Below, in pieces: positions 44,912 to 53,475 of a stretch of DNA of 54,278 bases. Under the pieces are notes generated by a model. It searched no databases and was not told the origin of the DNA. It worked only from the letters and a program-made list of their open reading frames with translations. The stretch comes from DASZBX01 sp035943635 (lineage in GTDB: Bacteria > Actinomycetota > Actinomycetes > Streptomycetales > Catenulisporaceae): contig DASZBX010000114.1 of NCBI GenBank assembly GCA_035943635.1, forward strand, positions 1 to 54,278, read 5' to 3'. Positions within the stretch are counted from its first letter, which is position 1. Every line of letters begins with the position of its first letter. A program made the position numbers and the translations under genes.

Positions 44912-45532
44912 ATGCGTGACGAGACGATCGGCGGTTTCCTCGATCGCCTGGCCGCCCGGGTCCCGGCGCCGGGCGGGGGCGCGTCGGCCGCCCTGCACGC
45001 GGCGCAGGCCGCGGCCCTGGTCGGGATGGTCGCCCGGTACAGCGACGGCGCGAAGTACGCCGCGCACCGCGAGCAGATCGACCGGATCACCGCCGAGACC
45101 GACCGGTTGCGGGGCCTGGCCCTGGACCTGGCCGCGCAGGACGCCGACGCGTTCGCCGCCGTCGCCGCGGCGTACAAACTGCCGAAGGACACCGAGGACG
45201 CCGCCGCCGCCCGCACGGCCGCGATCGCCACGGCCCTGATCGGCGCGGCCCGGCCCCCGGCGGACGTGATCACGACGGCCGGGGCGGTCCTGGCGTGCGC
45301 CGAGGAACTCCTGCCCTACGGCAACCGCAACGTCATCACCGACGTGGCGGCCGCCGCCGAGGCCGCCCGCGCCGCGGCCACGACAGCCCGCCTCAACATC
45401 GAGATCAACCTCTCCTTCCTCCCCGACGCCGCCGTCCGCGCCCCGTTCGAAGCCGCCGCGGCCGAGGTCGACGGCCTGGCCGCCCGGGCCGAACGGATCA
45501 CCGCCACCGTCCGCCAGGAGATCGCCGCATGA
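44912..45532 (+). CDS. formiminotransferase-cyclodeaminase-like protein
   Basis: 206 residues from ATG 44912, with GAAGAGG upstream. The cyclodeaminase signature LAARVPAPGGGASAAL is present, along with helical repeats, PYGNRNVITD and LNIEINLSFL. It is expected to convert 5-formimino-THF to 5,10-methenyl-THF, releasing ammonia. The stop overlaps the ATG of folD (ATGA). Confidence 0.88.
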   Translation: MRDETIGGFLDRLAARVPAPGGGASAALHAAQAAALVGMVARYSDGAKYAAHREQIDRITAETDRLRGLALDLAAQDADAFAAVAAAYKLPKDTEDAAAARTAAIATALIGAARPPADVITTAGAVLACAEELLPYGNRNVITDVAAAAEAARAAATTARLNIEINLSFLPDAAVRAPFEAAAAEVDGLAARAERITATVRQEIAA

Positions 45533-46458
45533 GCGCGAACACCGGAACCCACTCCGCCGACCCCGCCGGCGCCGGAACCGGAACCGGCGCCGCCATCCGT
45601 CTCGTCCCCGGCACGACCCTGCCACTGTCGGGCACGACCCTGGCCGCCGGGATCCGCGAGCAGGTCACCGCCCGCGCCGCCGCCCTGACTGCGGCCGGCA
45701 CACCGCCGAAACTGGTGGTCGTGACCGCGACGCGCGAGGAGTCCAGCGCCTGGTACGTCCGGTCGATCGCGAAGGCCGCCGCGAAGGCCGGAATCGGATG
45801 CGACGTGCTGGACCTGGGCCCGGACGCGACCGCCGCGCACCTGACCACCGCCCTGACCGACCTGGGCGCGGACGGGTCCGTGCACGGGATCATCCTGCAG
45901 ACTCCCCTGCCCCCGGGCGTCAGCGCCCAGGACGCGGCCGGCGCGATCCCGGCCGCCAAGGACGTCGACGGCGCCACCCCGCTCTCCCTCGGCCGCCTGG
46001 CCGCGGGCCTGAGCGCGTTCGCCCCGGCGACCGCCGAAGCCGTGGTGCGGCTGCTGGAGTTCCACGGCGTGCCGCTGTCCGGGCGCCGGGTCGCGGTCGT
46101 CGGCCGGTCCACCGTGGTCGGCAAACCCGCGGCGCACCTGCTGCTGGACCGGGACGCGACCGTCACCGTGTGCCACTCCCGCACCCGCGACCTGCCGCAG
46201 GTCACCTCCGAAGCCGACGTCGTGGTCGCCGCGGCCGGCCGGCCCGGGCTGCTCACCGCCGAGTACGTGCGCGCCGGGGCGGTCCTCGTGGACGTCGGCA
46301 CGAATCCGACCGCGGACGGCTCCCTGGTCGGCGACGTGGACGCCGCGTCCGTCACCGGCCACGCCGGAGCACTCAGCCCCGTCCCCGGCGGCGTCGGCCC
46401 CGTGACCACGGCCCTGCTGCTGGAACACACCGTGCTCGCCGCCGAGACCGCCGGCTGA
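45529..46458 (+). CDS. folD: FolD-like methylene-THF dehydrogenase
   Basis: 309 residues from ATG 45529. A 20-residue Gly/Thr-rich N-tail is followed by the FolD fold: SSAWYVRSI (Tyr76), GIILQTPLPPG, KDVDGATPL and the NAD(P) motif VVGRSTVVGKPAA. The catalytic lysine expected four residues after the Tyr (E. coli K54) is Ile80, and the PCTP motif is APAT. It should retain a dehydrogenase fold, but the cyclohydrolase step may be lost. Coupling to cyclodeaminase fits production of methenyl-THF followed by reduction. It may be a paralogue of the housekeeping folD. Confidence 0.85.
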   Translation: MSANTGTHSADPAGAGTGTGAAIRLVPGTTLPLSGTTLAAGIREQVTARAAALTAAGTPPKLVVVTATREESSAWYVRSIAKAAAKAGIGCDVLDLGPDATAAHLTTALTDLGADGSVHGIILQTPLPPGVSAQDAAGAIPAAKDVDGATPLSLGRLAAGLSAFAPATAEAVVRLLEFHGVPLSGRRVAVVGRSTVVGKPAAHLLLDRDATVTVCHSRTRDLPQVTSEADVVVAAAGRPGLLTAEYVRAGAVLVDVGTNPTADGSLVGDVDAASVTGHAGALSPVPGGVGPVTTALLLEHTVLAAETAG

Positions 46459-46509
46459 CCGCGCCAGGAGCGCATAGTCCTCAGCGGCCACGGCGCACCC
46501 CTGCCCGGC

Positions 46510-46881
46510 TGAGCATCCGCCGTTGCGCAGGACCGCGCCCAGGCGTTCGCCGACGTTCCCGGTCAGCGCCCAGGCCCGCGGCCGGTCGACGGCCAGGACC
46601 GGCGGCGCGTCCGGCGGCGTCCAGGTGCGCAGCGCATCACCGAGGGCCGGTTCGAACGCGGAGCGGGGCGGGTTGGCCTTGAACCACACCTGCCCGCCGG
46701 CCACCGGCACCCGGGCGACCACCGACCACATCCGGCACCGCGCCCGGGCCGGTCCGGTACGCGCCAGCCCGGCCGCCGCGCACGCACCGGTGATCCACTG
46801 GTCGGCGGCGGCCGGCCAGTCCGAATCCTGCCAGGGCGGGCGCCCGGCGGCCGGGGCGTTGACGTCATCGAGTTCGATCAT
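46510..46881 (-). pseudogene. APH-like kinase N-terminal fragment
   Basis: About 120 codons from ATG 46881: DWPAAADQWITGACAAAGL, WSVVARVPVAGGQVWFKANPP (Lys of the nucleotide site) and WALTGNVGERLGAVL. This is the start of an aminoglycoside-phosphotransferase-like protein. The rest, including the catalytic loop, is missing because the frame runs into the antisense of folD. Confidence 0.65.
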
Positions 46882-46967
46882 ACCTGGAATCTACCCGCCC
46901 GCCATGCGTACGATCAGCGGTGACCAGGTCCGGCGGGGACCGGGCGCGGGCATACGGGAGGCAGGCC

Positions 46968-48098
46968 GTGGAACACCACCGGCATCAAGCCCAAGACCAG
47001 GCCGAGGAGCATGCGGCGACCGGCGTCCCCGAGGCGTGGTCCGGACCGGGCGTGACCGTGACCGACCTGCCCCAGGCCGGCCCGGCCGGGGTGCCCGGCT
47101 GGTTCGCCCGCCCGGCCCGCCCGGGCCCGGTGCCCGCGGTGGTGTTGGTGCATCCGGCCGGCGGGTGGGACCGGCGCTGCCGGATCCCGGCCGCAGACAC
47201 GCTTGCGGAGAAGGACGTGTTCCTGTTCGACGACCTGGCCGCGTCACTGCTGCGCGCCGGGGTCGGGGTGGTCGGGTTCGACGCCCGGTTCATCACCGCG
47301 CGCCGCACCGACGGGTGGGACCCGGGCCGGGTCACGTTCCCGGGCCTGGTCCAAGACGTCGTGGCCCTGCTGCGGTACCTGCGCGCCCACCCCGCGGTGG
47401 ACGAGCACCGGGTCACCCTGCTCGGAGTGTCCCTGGGCACGCTGATCGCCGTGGCCGCAGCCGCCGAAGAGCAACGGGCCGGGGCCGGCGCACCGTGCCG
47501 ACTGGTCCTCGCGGCGCCCGGCGCGGTGTCGCTGGACCAGCACCTGGCGTGGACGCTCGTCGGCCGCCGCCTGGAGTGGCTGCTCGCCGCAGGCCTGGTC
47601 GCCCGGGACGGCACCGTCGACCTCGCGCGGGCCGCGGCCCTGCACGCGGACCGGGCCGGGTGGTGGGACGACTTCACCCCCGCACACTTCACCCCCGCCG
47701 AGCCCGCTGACCGGCCCGCGGCGTCCGTGTCCTACGAGCAGGTGGCCGGGACCCTGATGCACCGCCACCACGAGTACACCCGCGCCCTGTTCAGCATCGG
47801 CAACGACGACGCGCCCGCGGAGTACTGGCGTTCGTGGCGCGAGTTCCCACCGATGGCCGAGACGTTCGCCGGCCTGCGCGGCCGGGTGCGGCTGCACGTC
47901 GGCGACGAGGACTGGACCAGCGCACCACGCCACTCGTGGCTACTCGCACAGTCCGCCCCGAAAGACCTGGAAGTGCAGGTCACGGTACACCCGGACCTCG
48001 GTCACCTGTTCTCCCGGCGCGACGCGTCCGGACGCCTCACCCACGGCCCGATCCACCCCACAGCCCTGGCCGCACTGACCGCGTCGGTCCTGGAATAG
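46968..48098 (+). CDS. alpha/beta hydrolase
   Basis: 376 residues from GTG 46968, with GGGAGG upstream. The nucleophile elbow is LLGVSLGT (GxSxG), and the core contains AVVLVHPAGGWDRR (oxyanion-hole region), VHVGDEDW-like acid region and PDLGHLFS (His). It is a dienelactone-hydrolase-like or esterase-like enzyme. Substrate unknown. The N-terminal 45 residues are a His/Gln-rich extension that may not be translated. Confidence 0.85.
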   Translation: MEHHRHQAQDQAEEHAATGVPEAWSGPGVTVTDLPQAGPAGVPGWFARPARPGPVPAVVLVHPAGGWDRRCRIPAADTLAEKDVFLFDDLAASLLRAGVGVVGFDARFITARRTDGWDPGRVTFPGLVQDVVALLRYLRAHPAVDEHRVTLLGVSLGTLIAVAAAAEEQRAGAGAPCRLVLAAPGAVSLDQHLAWTLVGRRLEWLLAAGLVARDGTVDLARAAALHADRAGWWDDFTPAHFTPAEPADRPAASVSYEQVAGTLMHRHHEYTRALFSIGNDDAPAEYWRSWREFPPMAETFAGLRGRVRLHVGDEDWTSAPRHSWLLAQSAPKDLEVQVTVHPDLGHLFSRRDASGRLTHGPIHPTALAALTASVLE

Positions 48099-48121
48099 CC
48101 CCCACGCAGCCCGGCCTGCGC

Positions 48122-48465
48122 TTACAACCATTCCGGCGGGATCGGCTGCGGTGTGCGCGTCGCGATCTCGGCGGCGGCCCGGACCCAGGCGCGTTGCTCG
48201 TCGGTCTCGGGTATCGCCCGGCCGCGCAGCGCGGACAGGTGCGTGATCGCCGCCTCGGGTTCCCACCCGTTGAGCGCGAGCAGCAGAACCGCGATGATGC
48301 CGGAACGCCCGATACTCGCCCGGCAGTGCACGGCGACGTGCGCACCGGCCCGGACCCGGTCCGCCAACGGCCCGAGCGCCGCCAGAAACTCCCGGGTGTC
48401 ACCGGGGACTGCGAGGTCGGTGAGCGGCAGCGCGTGGAACACCAGCCCGGCGGCCCGGGCCGCGG
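48122..48465 (-). pseudogene. dual-specificity phosphatase C-terminal fragment
   Basis: In frame to the stop at 48122: LPLTDLAVPGDTREFL and the P-loop HCRASIGRSG (Cys-x5-Arg), the signature of dual-specificity/tyrosine phosphatases, plus the following helices. The N-terminal half of the usual about 160-residue protein is missing; instead the sequence joins the flavodoxin-like fragment in another frame. Confidence 0.65.
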
Positions 48466-48540
48466 CCGGTTCGCGGCCGCATCGAGCAGCTCCTGCAACG
48501 CGGGCGAGCAGGTGTGGTGAACCACGAGCAGGGTCGGCAT
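48455..48540 (-). pseudogene. flavodoxin-like N-terminal fragment
   Basis: From ATG 48540: MPTLLVVHHTCSPALQELLDAA, the first beta-strand and FMN-binding loop of NADPH-dependent FMN reductase/flavodoxin proteins. Only about 25 codons remain before the join to the phosphatase fragment. Confidence is limited by its shortness. Confidence 0.45.
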
Positions 48541-48678
48541 GCCCTCACCGTGCTCGCCGCGGCCCCGGGCCGCAACCGCCCGGGGCCTCACGGCGTGTCG
48601 GACCGCCAACACCGTCCTCACCACCAGCCGGCGTCAGCCCCCAGCAGCGGCGCGCGCCCGTGCACACCGCTGTCACCG

Positions 48679-50289
48679 TCACCGCCCCGCAGCAACCCCG
48701 AGATGCGCAGCCAGGGACCGGTACGCCGCCGGCCCGTCCTCCCCCGACGCCCACCCGACATACGCATCCGGCCGGACCAGGACGAGCTCGGCCGGGGCCT
48801 GCGGGCACAGCGCCGTGTCGACCAAGGCACCCAAAGCGCTGTCGCCGTCCAGGTCCCACCCACTGTCGACCATCGTCTCGGCGTTGCGCCGCAGCAGCAC
48901 GTACCGCCCTCCGCGCAGCGCCTCGTACACCCGGCGCGCACCCCCGGCTTCGGCGCGCTCCAGCAGCGGCAGGTCGTCGGCGCGCTTGCCGACGAGGCGG
49001 TGCTCGCCGTGGGCGTGGCCGTACTCCAGGCCCATCCCGGTGACGACGCCGACGGCCTTGTGCGCGATCGGCGGGACGCGCAGCGCGAGGTTCGCGACCG
49101 TGGACCGCGACACCCGGCCCAGGAACGCCTTGGCCGTGCCGAGCCGGATGATGGCGCCGCTGCTGCGCAGGACCAGGGCGCCGATCGGGTGGCGTTCGGC
49201 CTGGTAGGTGTCGAGCAGTCCGTCCGGGGCGGTGCCGTGCAGGGTGGCGGCGAGTTTCCAGCCGAGGTTCGCGGCGTCCTGCACGCCGGTGTTCATGCCC
49301 TGGCCGCCGGCCGGGGAGTGGCAGTGCGCGGCGTCCCCGGCGAGCAGGACCCGGCCGACCCGGTAGGTCGGGGCCTGGCGTTCGTCGCTGCGGAAGCGGC
49401 TGAGCCAGCGCGGATCGGTCATCCCGTAGTCGGTGCCGAGGGTCGCGAGCATGACGCGGCGTACCTCTTCCAGGTCGACCGGCTGCCCGGCGTCCGCGTC
49501 GCGCCGGCGGTCCCAGGCGAACACCCGGTGGTAGCCGTCGCCGAACGGGGCGATGAACGAGAAGCCCGCGGGTCCGGCGCTGACGGACAGGGTGTCGGCG
49601 GGCGGGTCGGTGAGTTTCACGTCGGCGAGCATGATGGAGCGCAGGACCTCGCGCCCGGGGTACGGGACGCCGATCAGGGACCGCACGGTGCTCTCGACAC
49701 CGTCCGTGCCGACGACGTACCGGGCGCGGAACACGACGTCCGGTGCGGGCGCGAGCTCAGGATCGGGATCGGTCTCAGTGCCGGTCTCGGTGGATACGGC
49801 CCGGACCGTCACGCCCTGCGCGTCCTGGGCCACATCGGTGACGTTCAGTCCGCGCAGGATCTGCGCGCCGGCCTTCTCGGCCCGGGCCCGCAGCACGCTC
49901 TCCACGTGGTACTGCGGGGTGACCAGCAGGTTCGGGAACCGGCCGGGCAGGGACTTGAAGCTGATGTCGACGAGGCCGAACAGGTCGAACGTGTCCAGCA
50001 GGGTGCCGGTCCGGATCAGCTCGTCCGCGACGCCGCGGGCGTCGAGCTGTTCGAGGGTGCGGGCGTGCACGACGAACGCGCGGGTCAGCTGGGAGGTGGC
50101 GGCGCGCCGTTCGACCACGGTGCACGTCACGCCGCGCTCGGCCAGGTCCCCGGCGAGCATCAGGCCGGTCGGTCCGGCGCCCACGACCAGGACGTCGACA
50201 CGGCGGGGTTCGGCGCCCGGCTCGATGCCGGTGCCGACGCCGGGAGTGGTGGTGTGGTCGGGGTTCGGGGTGAAGTCGGTGTCGTGCAT
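48679..50289 (-). CDS. FAD-dependent aromatic monooxygenase
   Basis: 536 residues from ATG 50289, with GGAGGCGATC upstream. The Rossmann motif is DVLVVGAGPTGLMLAGDLAERG, the DG motif is VVGTDGVES and the FAD-ribityl motif is VLLAGDAAHCHSPAGGQGMN. This is a PHBH-like hydroxylase fold. The C-terminal thioredoxin-like region is typical of anthracycline or phenol hydroxylase types. Probably used in aromatic degradation or antibiotic tailoring; the substrate is unknown. The palindrome near 50373 may be its operator. Confidence 0.88.
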   Translation of the reverse strand: MHDTDFTPNPDHTTTPGVGTGIEPGAEPRRVDVLVVGAGPTGLMLAGDLAERGVTCTVVERRAATSQLTRAFVVHARTLEQLDARGVADELIRTGTLLDTFDLFGLVDISFKSLPGRFPNLLVTPQYHVESVLRARAEKAGAQILRGLNVTDVAQDAQGVTVRAVSTETGTETDPDPELAPAPDVVFRARYVVGTDGVESTVRSLIGVPYPGREVLRSIMLADVKLTDPPADTLSVSAGPAGFSFIAPFGDGYHRVFAWDRRRDADAGQPVDLEEVRRVMLATLGTDYGMTDPRWLSRFRSDERQAPTYRVGRVLLAGDAAHCHSPAGGQGMNTGVQDAANLGWKLAATLHGTAPDGLLDTYQAERHPIGALVLRSSGAIIRLGTAKAFLGRVSRSTVANLALRVPPIAHKAVGVVTGMGLEYGHAHGEHRLVGKRADDLPLLERAEAGGARRVYEALRGGRYVLLRRNAETMVDSGWDLDGDSALGALVDTALCPQAPAELVLVRPDAYVGWASGEDGPAAYRSLAAHLGVAAGR

Positions 50290-50806
50290 GATCGCCTCCG
50301 CGGGCGGCTCAGGCGTACTCGATGACTGCTATACCTAGAGCGTAGCGAGCCTCCCCCACATTGACAACACTTGTTGGCCAACGATTGTTAGCAGACTGTG
50401 CGATGGGTCTAGGGGTCCCCGTAGCATCGAAGAAGAAATCAACACATGTGCCTGACCAGCGGAAACGCGCCCGTGTACCGGTTGATAGCGCGACTGATCG
50501 TTGCCAAGCTGCACTCTGTGGGCTGATGTTCGCCGAACTCCGGGGCCGAGTGGGAGCTCGGCGAGTGGCTTGCGTCTAATCGGCGCGGGCGGTGAGGGGG
50601 GGCCCGAATCCGAGCCGGCGCGGGATCGAGGTGTCGGGGGTCTGGGAGATCTCGTCGAGGACCGCGTGCGGCCAATTCCTCAATCGGCACGACGGCCCCA
50701 GCTCGGCCGCCGCGTGCCGGCCGAGCTCGACAGCGATCTGCGGGACGCTGTCGTGGATACGTGATGGTGCCCAGGCCAGCCCGGGCACCATCGCTCGCAT
50801 GTTCCG
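50290..50806. other. intergenic region with operator-like dyad and weak remnant
   Basis: A perfect 10-bp palindrome GTTGGCCAAC lies at 50373-50382 next to TTGACA-like sequence, a plausible operator/promoter for the monooxygenase gene. A minus-strand frame 50576-50800 (74 codons, ending LGFGPPLTARAD) has protein-like composition without an identified family, possibly a gene fragment. No other gene is seen. Confidence 0.4.
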
Positions 50807-51412
50807 CTACGCGCAGACCTGCGCGATGCCGAAGCCGCCGCCGCGGCCCCATCCGAGCTGGGATGGGTAAGACTGGCCGTTGCCGTCCGAAAAGTGCAAC
50901 TGCGTGACCTTAGCGGCGCCGCGCTGGCTCGGGTTGAACATGGTGATCTGCGACCAGCCGTAAACGGAGTCTTCGTTCACCGGCTCCGTGGTATGAGAAT
51001 TCCCCGCGGTGTCTTTCCAGCCCAGAGTGAACGTCGCGGTCGCCTCACCCTCGGGGACGTACAGCCAGAATGTGCACACCTTCAGCAACGGTTCTGCGCT
51101 GAAGGTCACCGTGACGCACGGCGACGAGCCGTTGGCGTAGGTCCACGAGACCGGGTTGCCAACCGAGTCGGTCGCGTCCTGCCAGAACATGCCGTTCGGG
51201 AATGGTGTGCAACTCGCGCCCGAACCGTGCGAGGGCACGGCCGTCAAGCAGTACTCGACCGAGGAGGGCACGCAGGCCGCCGTGCTGCGCGCCGTGACGT
51301 TCGGCCTCGCGGCGCCTGGGACGGTACCGGCCGCGTGAGCCGGGGTGCTCACGCCCAGCAGGGCCAATGCCAATGCGGTGACAGTCATCACGCATCTGGT
51401 GATCAGTTTCAT
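50807..51412 (-). CDS. secreted protein of unknown function
   Basis: 201 residues from ATG 51412, with GAGGAG upstream. Signal peptide: KLITRCVMTVTALALALLGVSTPAHAA, cleaved after AHA. The mature part has several Cys residues (ACVPSSVEYC, SGASC, SSPCVTV, KVCTFW) that could form disulphides, and is beta-rich. No family is recognised. It is followed by the DUF2690 remnant and a divergent XRE-transmembrane regulator. Confidence 0.75.
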   Translation of the reverse strand: MKLITRCVMTVTALALALLGVSTPAHAAGTVPGAARPNVTARSTAACVPSSVEYCLTAVPSHGSGASCTPFPNGMFWQDATDSVGNPVSWTYANGSSPCVTVTFSAEPLLKVCTFWLYVPEGEATATFTLGWKDTAGNSHTTEPVNEDSVYGWSQITMFNPSQRGAAKVTQLHFSDGNGQSYPSQLGWGRGGGFGIAQVCA

Positions 51413-51510
51413 GTTTCTCCTCGAATAGGGTCGGTGGAGCCTAGCTATAGCTGGGGCCCATAGCTGTCGCCGCGCACGCAGTGCCCTTCATAAGGCAACC
51501 TCGTCCCGGG

Positions 51511-51852
51511 TCAGAGCCATCGAGTGCAGTAAGCGTCGACTCCAGTGATGTACACGCAGGCCTCTGCCTGCCGGTGATAACCGCTGACCATGTTGGTCCA
51601 GGCGTAGTCGTATCCGGAGTTCACCTGGTATCCCTTTTTCACAGAGTTCTGGTTCACCACGTACAGGTGCACGCCCGGCCCGGAGTTGACGACCTTCGCC
51701 CACTTGGCCTGGCAGCCCGGGCTCCACTCCAGCTCGACCGTGCCGAGATCCCCCTGCATGGTCGCGTCGGGCGCTCCCGGCCGGCCGCCGGTGCCCCAGC
51801 CGTCGAATTTGAAGCTCCATCCCTCATAAGGCCGCGTGCATCCGACGTAGTC
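51511..51852 (-). pseudogene. DUF2690 secreted domain, 5' truncated
   Basis: Open from an in-frame TAG (51853-51855) to 51511, with GTVELEWSPGCQAKWAKV and EACVYITGVDAYCTRW, the strands and Cys pattern of the DUF2690 domain. There is no start codon or signal peptide between the TAG and the domain; an internal ATG at 51759 would give 82 residues without export. DUF2690 domains usually form the extracellular part of XRE-transmembrane proteins or secreted proteins. It lies between a secreted protein gene and such a regulator. Confidence 0.6.
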
Positions 51853-51878
51853 CTAGCACCACCCCATTGAAGACTCCT

Positions 51879-51928
51879 GATTGTCCAGTGCATACTGTTC
51901 TGGACAATCCGGGTGCCCCGATTGTCCA
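51879..51928. promoter_or_regulatory. TTGTCC-type repeats upstream of XRE-TM gene
   Basis: GATTGTCCAG (51879-51888) and its exact reverse complement CTGGACAATC (51900-51909) flank an 11-nt spacer; a third direct copy GATTGTCCA lies at 51920-51928. The cluster is 24-73 nt upstream of the GTG at 51952. It is a likely binding site for the XRE-type protein itself, controlling its own gene and the minus-strand genes to the left. Binding is inferred. Confidence 0.6.
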
Positions 51929-51951
51929 ACGGCACCAGCCGGGAGGGTGAC

Positions 51952-53013
51952 GTGGGACGCAGGATGCGGCCGTTGAACCCGGCCGACGGAATAGTGGAGC
52001 GTTTCGCCTGCGAGCTGCGGGCGTTGCGCGCGGCCGCGGGCGAGCTGCCTTTCTGGAAGATGGCGCGCCTCTGCGAGGTGTCCAAGAGCGCGCTGGCGGG
52101 CGCCGTGGCCGGCTACGAGTTGCCGTCAGAACGCGTGATGCGAGCCTTCGTGCGCGTATGCGGCGGTGACGGGCGGTGGTGGAGCGAGCGGTTGGCCCAA
52201 GCGCACGTCCAACTGGAGGCCGTGTGCGACACGGCCCCGGCGGGCGATCTGCCGCCGCGAGCGGTCGGCTCCGAGCTGGTGCTGGTCCGGCACGTGCTGC
52301 CCGCCCTCCCGGCCATGACGCGCGGTGACATCGCCAAACGCCCCGTGTTTCCGCTTGCGCGACCTGCCACCGTCACAGGTCGTCGCACAAGAGTCGGCCG
52401 ACCACTGGTGGCCGTCGCTCTGGCAGCAGCGGCCGCCCTGGTTGCCATCGCGCTGGGCGTGTCAGCTCTTCTGCACAGCCGCCCGACCGTGATCGCCGCC
52501 ACAGCTGCCGCTACGCCGGTGCCATCGGGCGCGTACGACCAGATGGTCGGGCCCGGCTGTCCCCACACCGCACTGGCGAAGATCACACAGGACGACTTTA
52601 CCGAAACCCACAAATGGACCCAGGCCACCGCGACGGCCTGGAACGTCCCGGGCTGCTCCAACCTGCTGCTGTACTCGGCTCCGACCGCGTCCTCCGACCC
52701 CGACCGCTGGCAGGACGACTACGAGTGGTACTTCGACGACGTTCCGAAGACCGCGCAGTGCACCTTCCACATCTACATTCCCGACAGCCCCGACGCCGGT
52801 TATGCTGCCGCGTACGACTGGACCGCTGGCGACAGCAACTATCTGGACTCCACCGCCTTCGTCATCGACCAGGCCGCGTATCGGGGACAGTGGTACGCCC
52901 AGGGGCCGCACGTCTTCTCCACCGGCCAAGCCATGATGATGATCACCGATGCTCGCAGCAACGCACCCAACGCAACGCTCGCGGTCGCGGCCATCCGCCT
53001 GACCTGCACATAA
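51952..53013 (+). CDS. XRE-type transmembrane regulator
   Basis: 353 residues from GTG 51952, with GGGAGGG upstream. The N-terminal HTH region (residues 14-85, with FWKMARLCEVSKSALAGAV) resembles the N-terminus of the protein at 30146. A linker is followed by one transmembrane helix (about 152-174) and an extracytoplasmic domain (about 195-353) with four Cys that may pair. The two regulators are paralogues with unrelated-looking outer domains, and both stand beside secreted-protein genes. The repeats at 51879 are its likely operator. Confidence 0.8.
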   Translation: MGRRMRPLNPADGIVERFACELRALRAAAGELPFWKMARLCEVSKSALAGAVAGYELPSERVMRAFVRVCGGDGRWWSERLAQAHVQLEAVCDTAPAGDLPPRAVGSELVLVRHVLPALPAMTRGDIAKRPVFPLARPATVTGRRTRVGRPLVAVALAAAAALVAIALGVSALLHSRPTVIAATAAATPVPSGAYDQMVGPGCPHTALAKITQDDFTETHKWTQATATAWNVPGCSNLLLYSAPTASSDPDRWQDDYEWYFDDVPKTAQCTFHIYIPDSPDAGYAAAYDWTAGDSNYLDSTAFVIDQAAYRGQWYAQGPHVFSTGQAMMMITDARSNAPNATLAVAAIRLTCT

Positions 53014-53475
53014 GACAACGCCAAGCGGGCCACGGCCAGCTGGCTGCGTTGTCGCCGGGTCCGGGCTAGAGGTGTCCGGACGCGACGCGGTGGGAGCGCT
53101 TTCGCGGCGGGCACGCGCACGATCACGACGGTGTCCTCGAACAGCGCCATGAGCTCGCCGCCGAGTTCGTGCAAAAGCGCCATCGGCGGACCAGGCCGGT
53201 CACGTCGTGGAGGGTCAGGTCTCGTTGGGTTGGCTGCGCATGGCGCCCCCGGTAGTGTCCCGTTGTCAGTGTCCTGTGTCACAGGGCACATATGTGCTGG
53301 CGATTATGCGCCGGGGGTGCGGAGCGCGTCAACGAGTGCTCGCTGCGGATGGTCGGGGTGGCTGCCGGGAACGACACGGCCCGTGTGCGGCCGTTGCGCC
53401 CGTGGTGTGGGAGGGCGGCCGTAGACTTGCCGGTGCTTTGGGTCAAGCAGTGAGTTCGAAGGAGAATCCGGTTCC
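53014..53475. other. intergenic region before guanylate-kinase-like gene
   Basis: No gene is recognised. Minus-strand text at about 53110-53210 looks protein-like (ALLHELGGELMALFEDTVV) but has no clear start, stop or family. The region 53255-53300 contains a near-palindrome TGTCCTGTG/CACAGGGCA and may hold the promoter of the following gene. Confidence 0.35.

Noticed and set aside
41912..45532. 1206-codon plus-strand open frame
   Set aside because: It overlaps the pentapeptide, TetR and NmrA genes in other frames; only its last 206 codons are the cyclodeaminase.
53255..53300. Operator for guanylate-kinase-like gene
   Set aside because: The near-palindrome has a mismatch and no second copy; not strong enough to list as a site.
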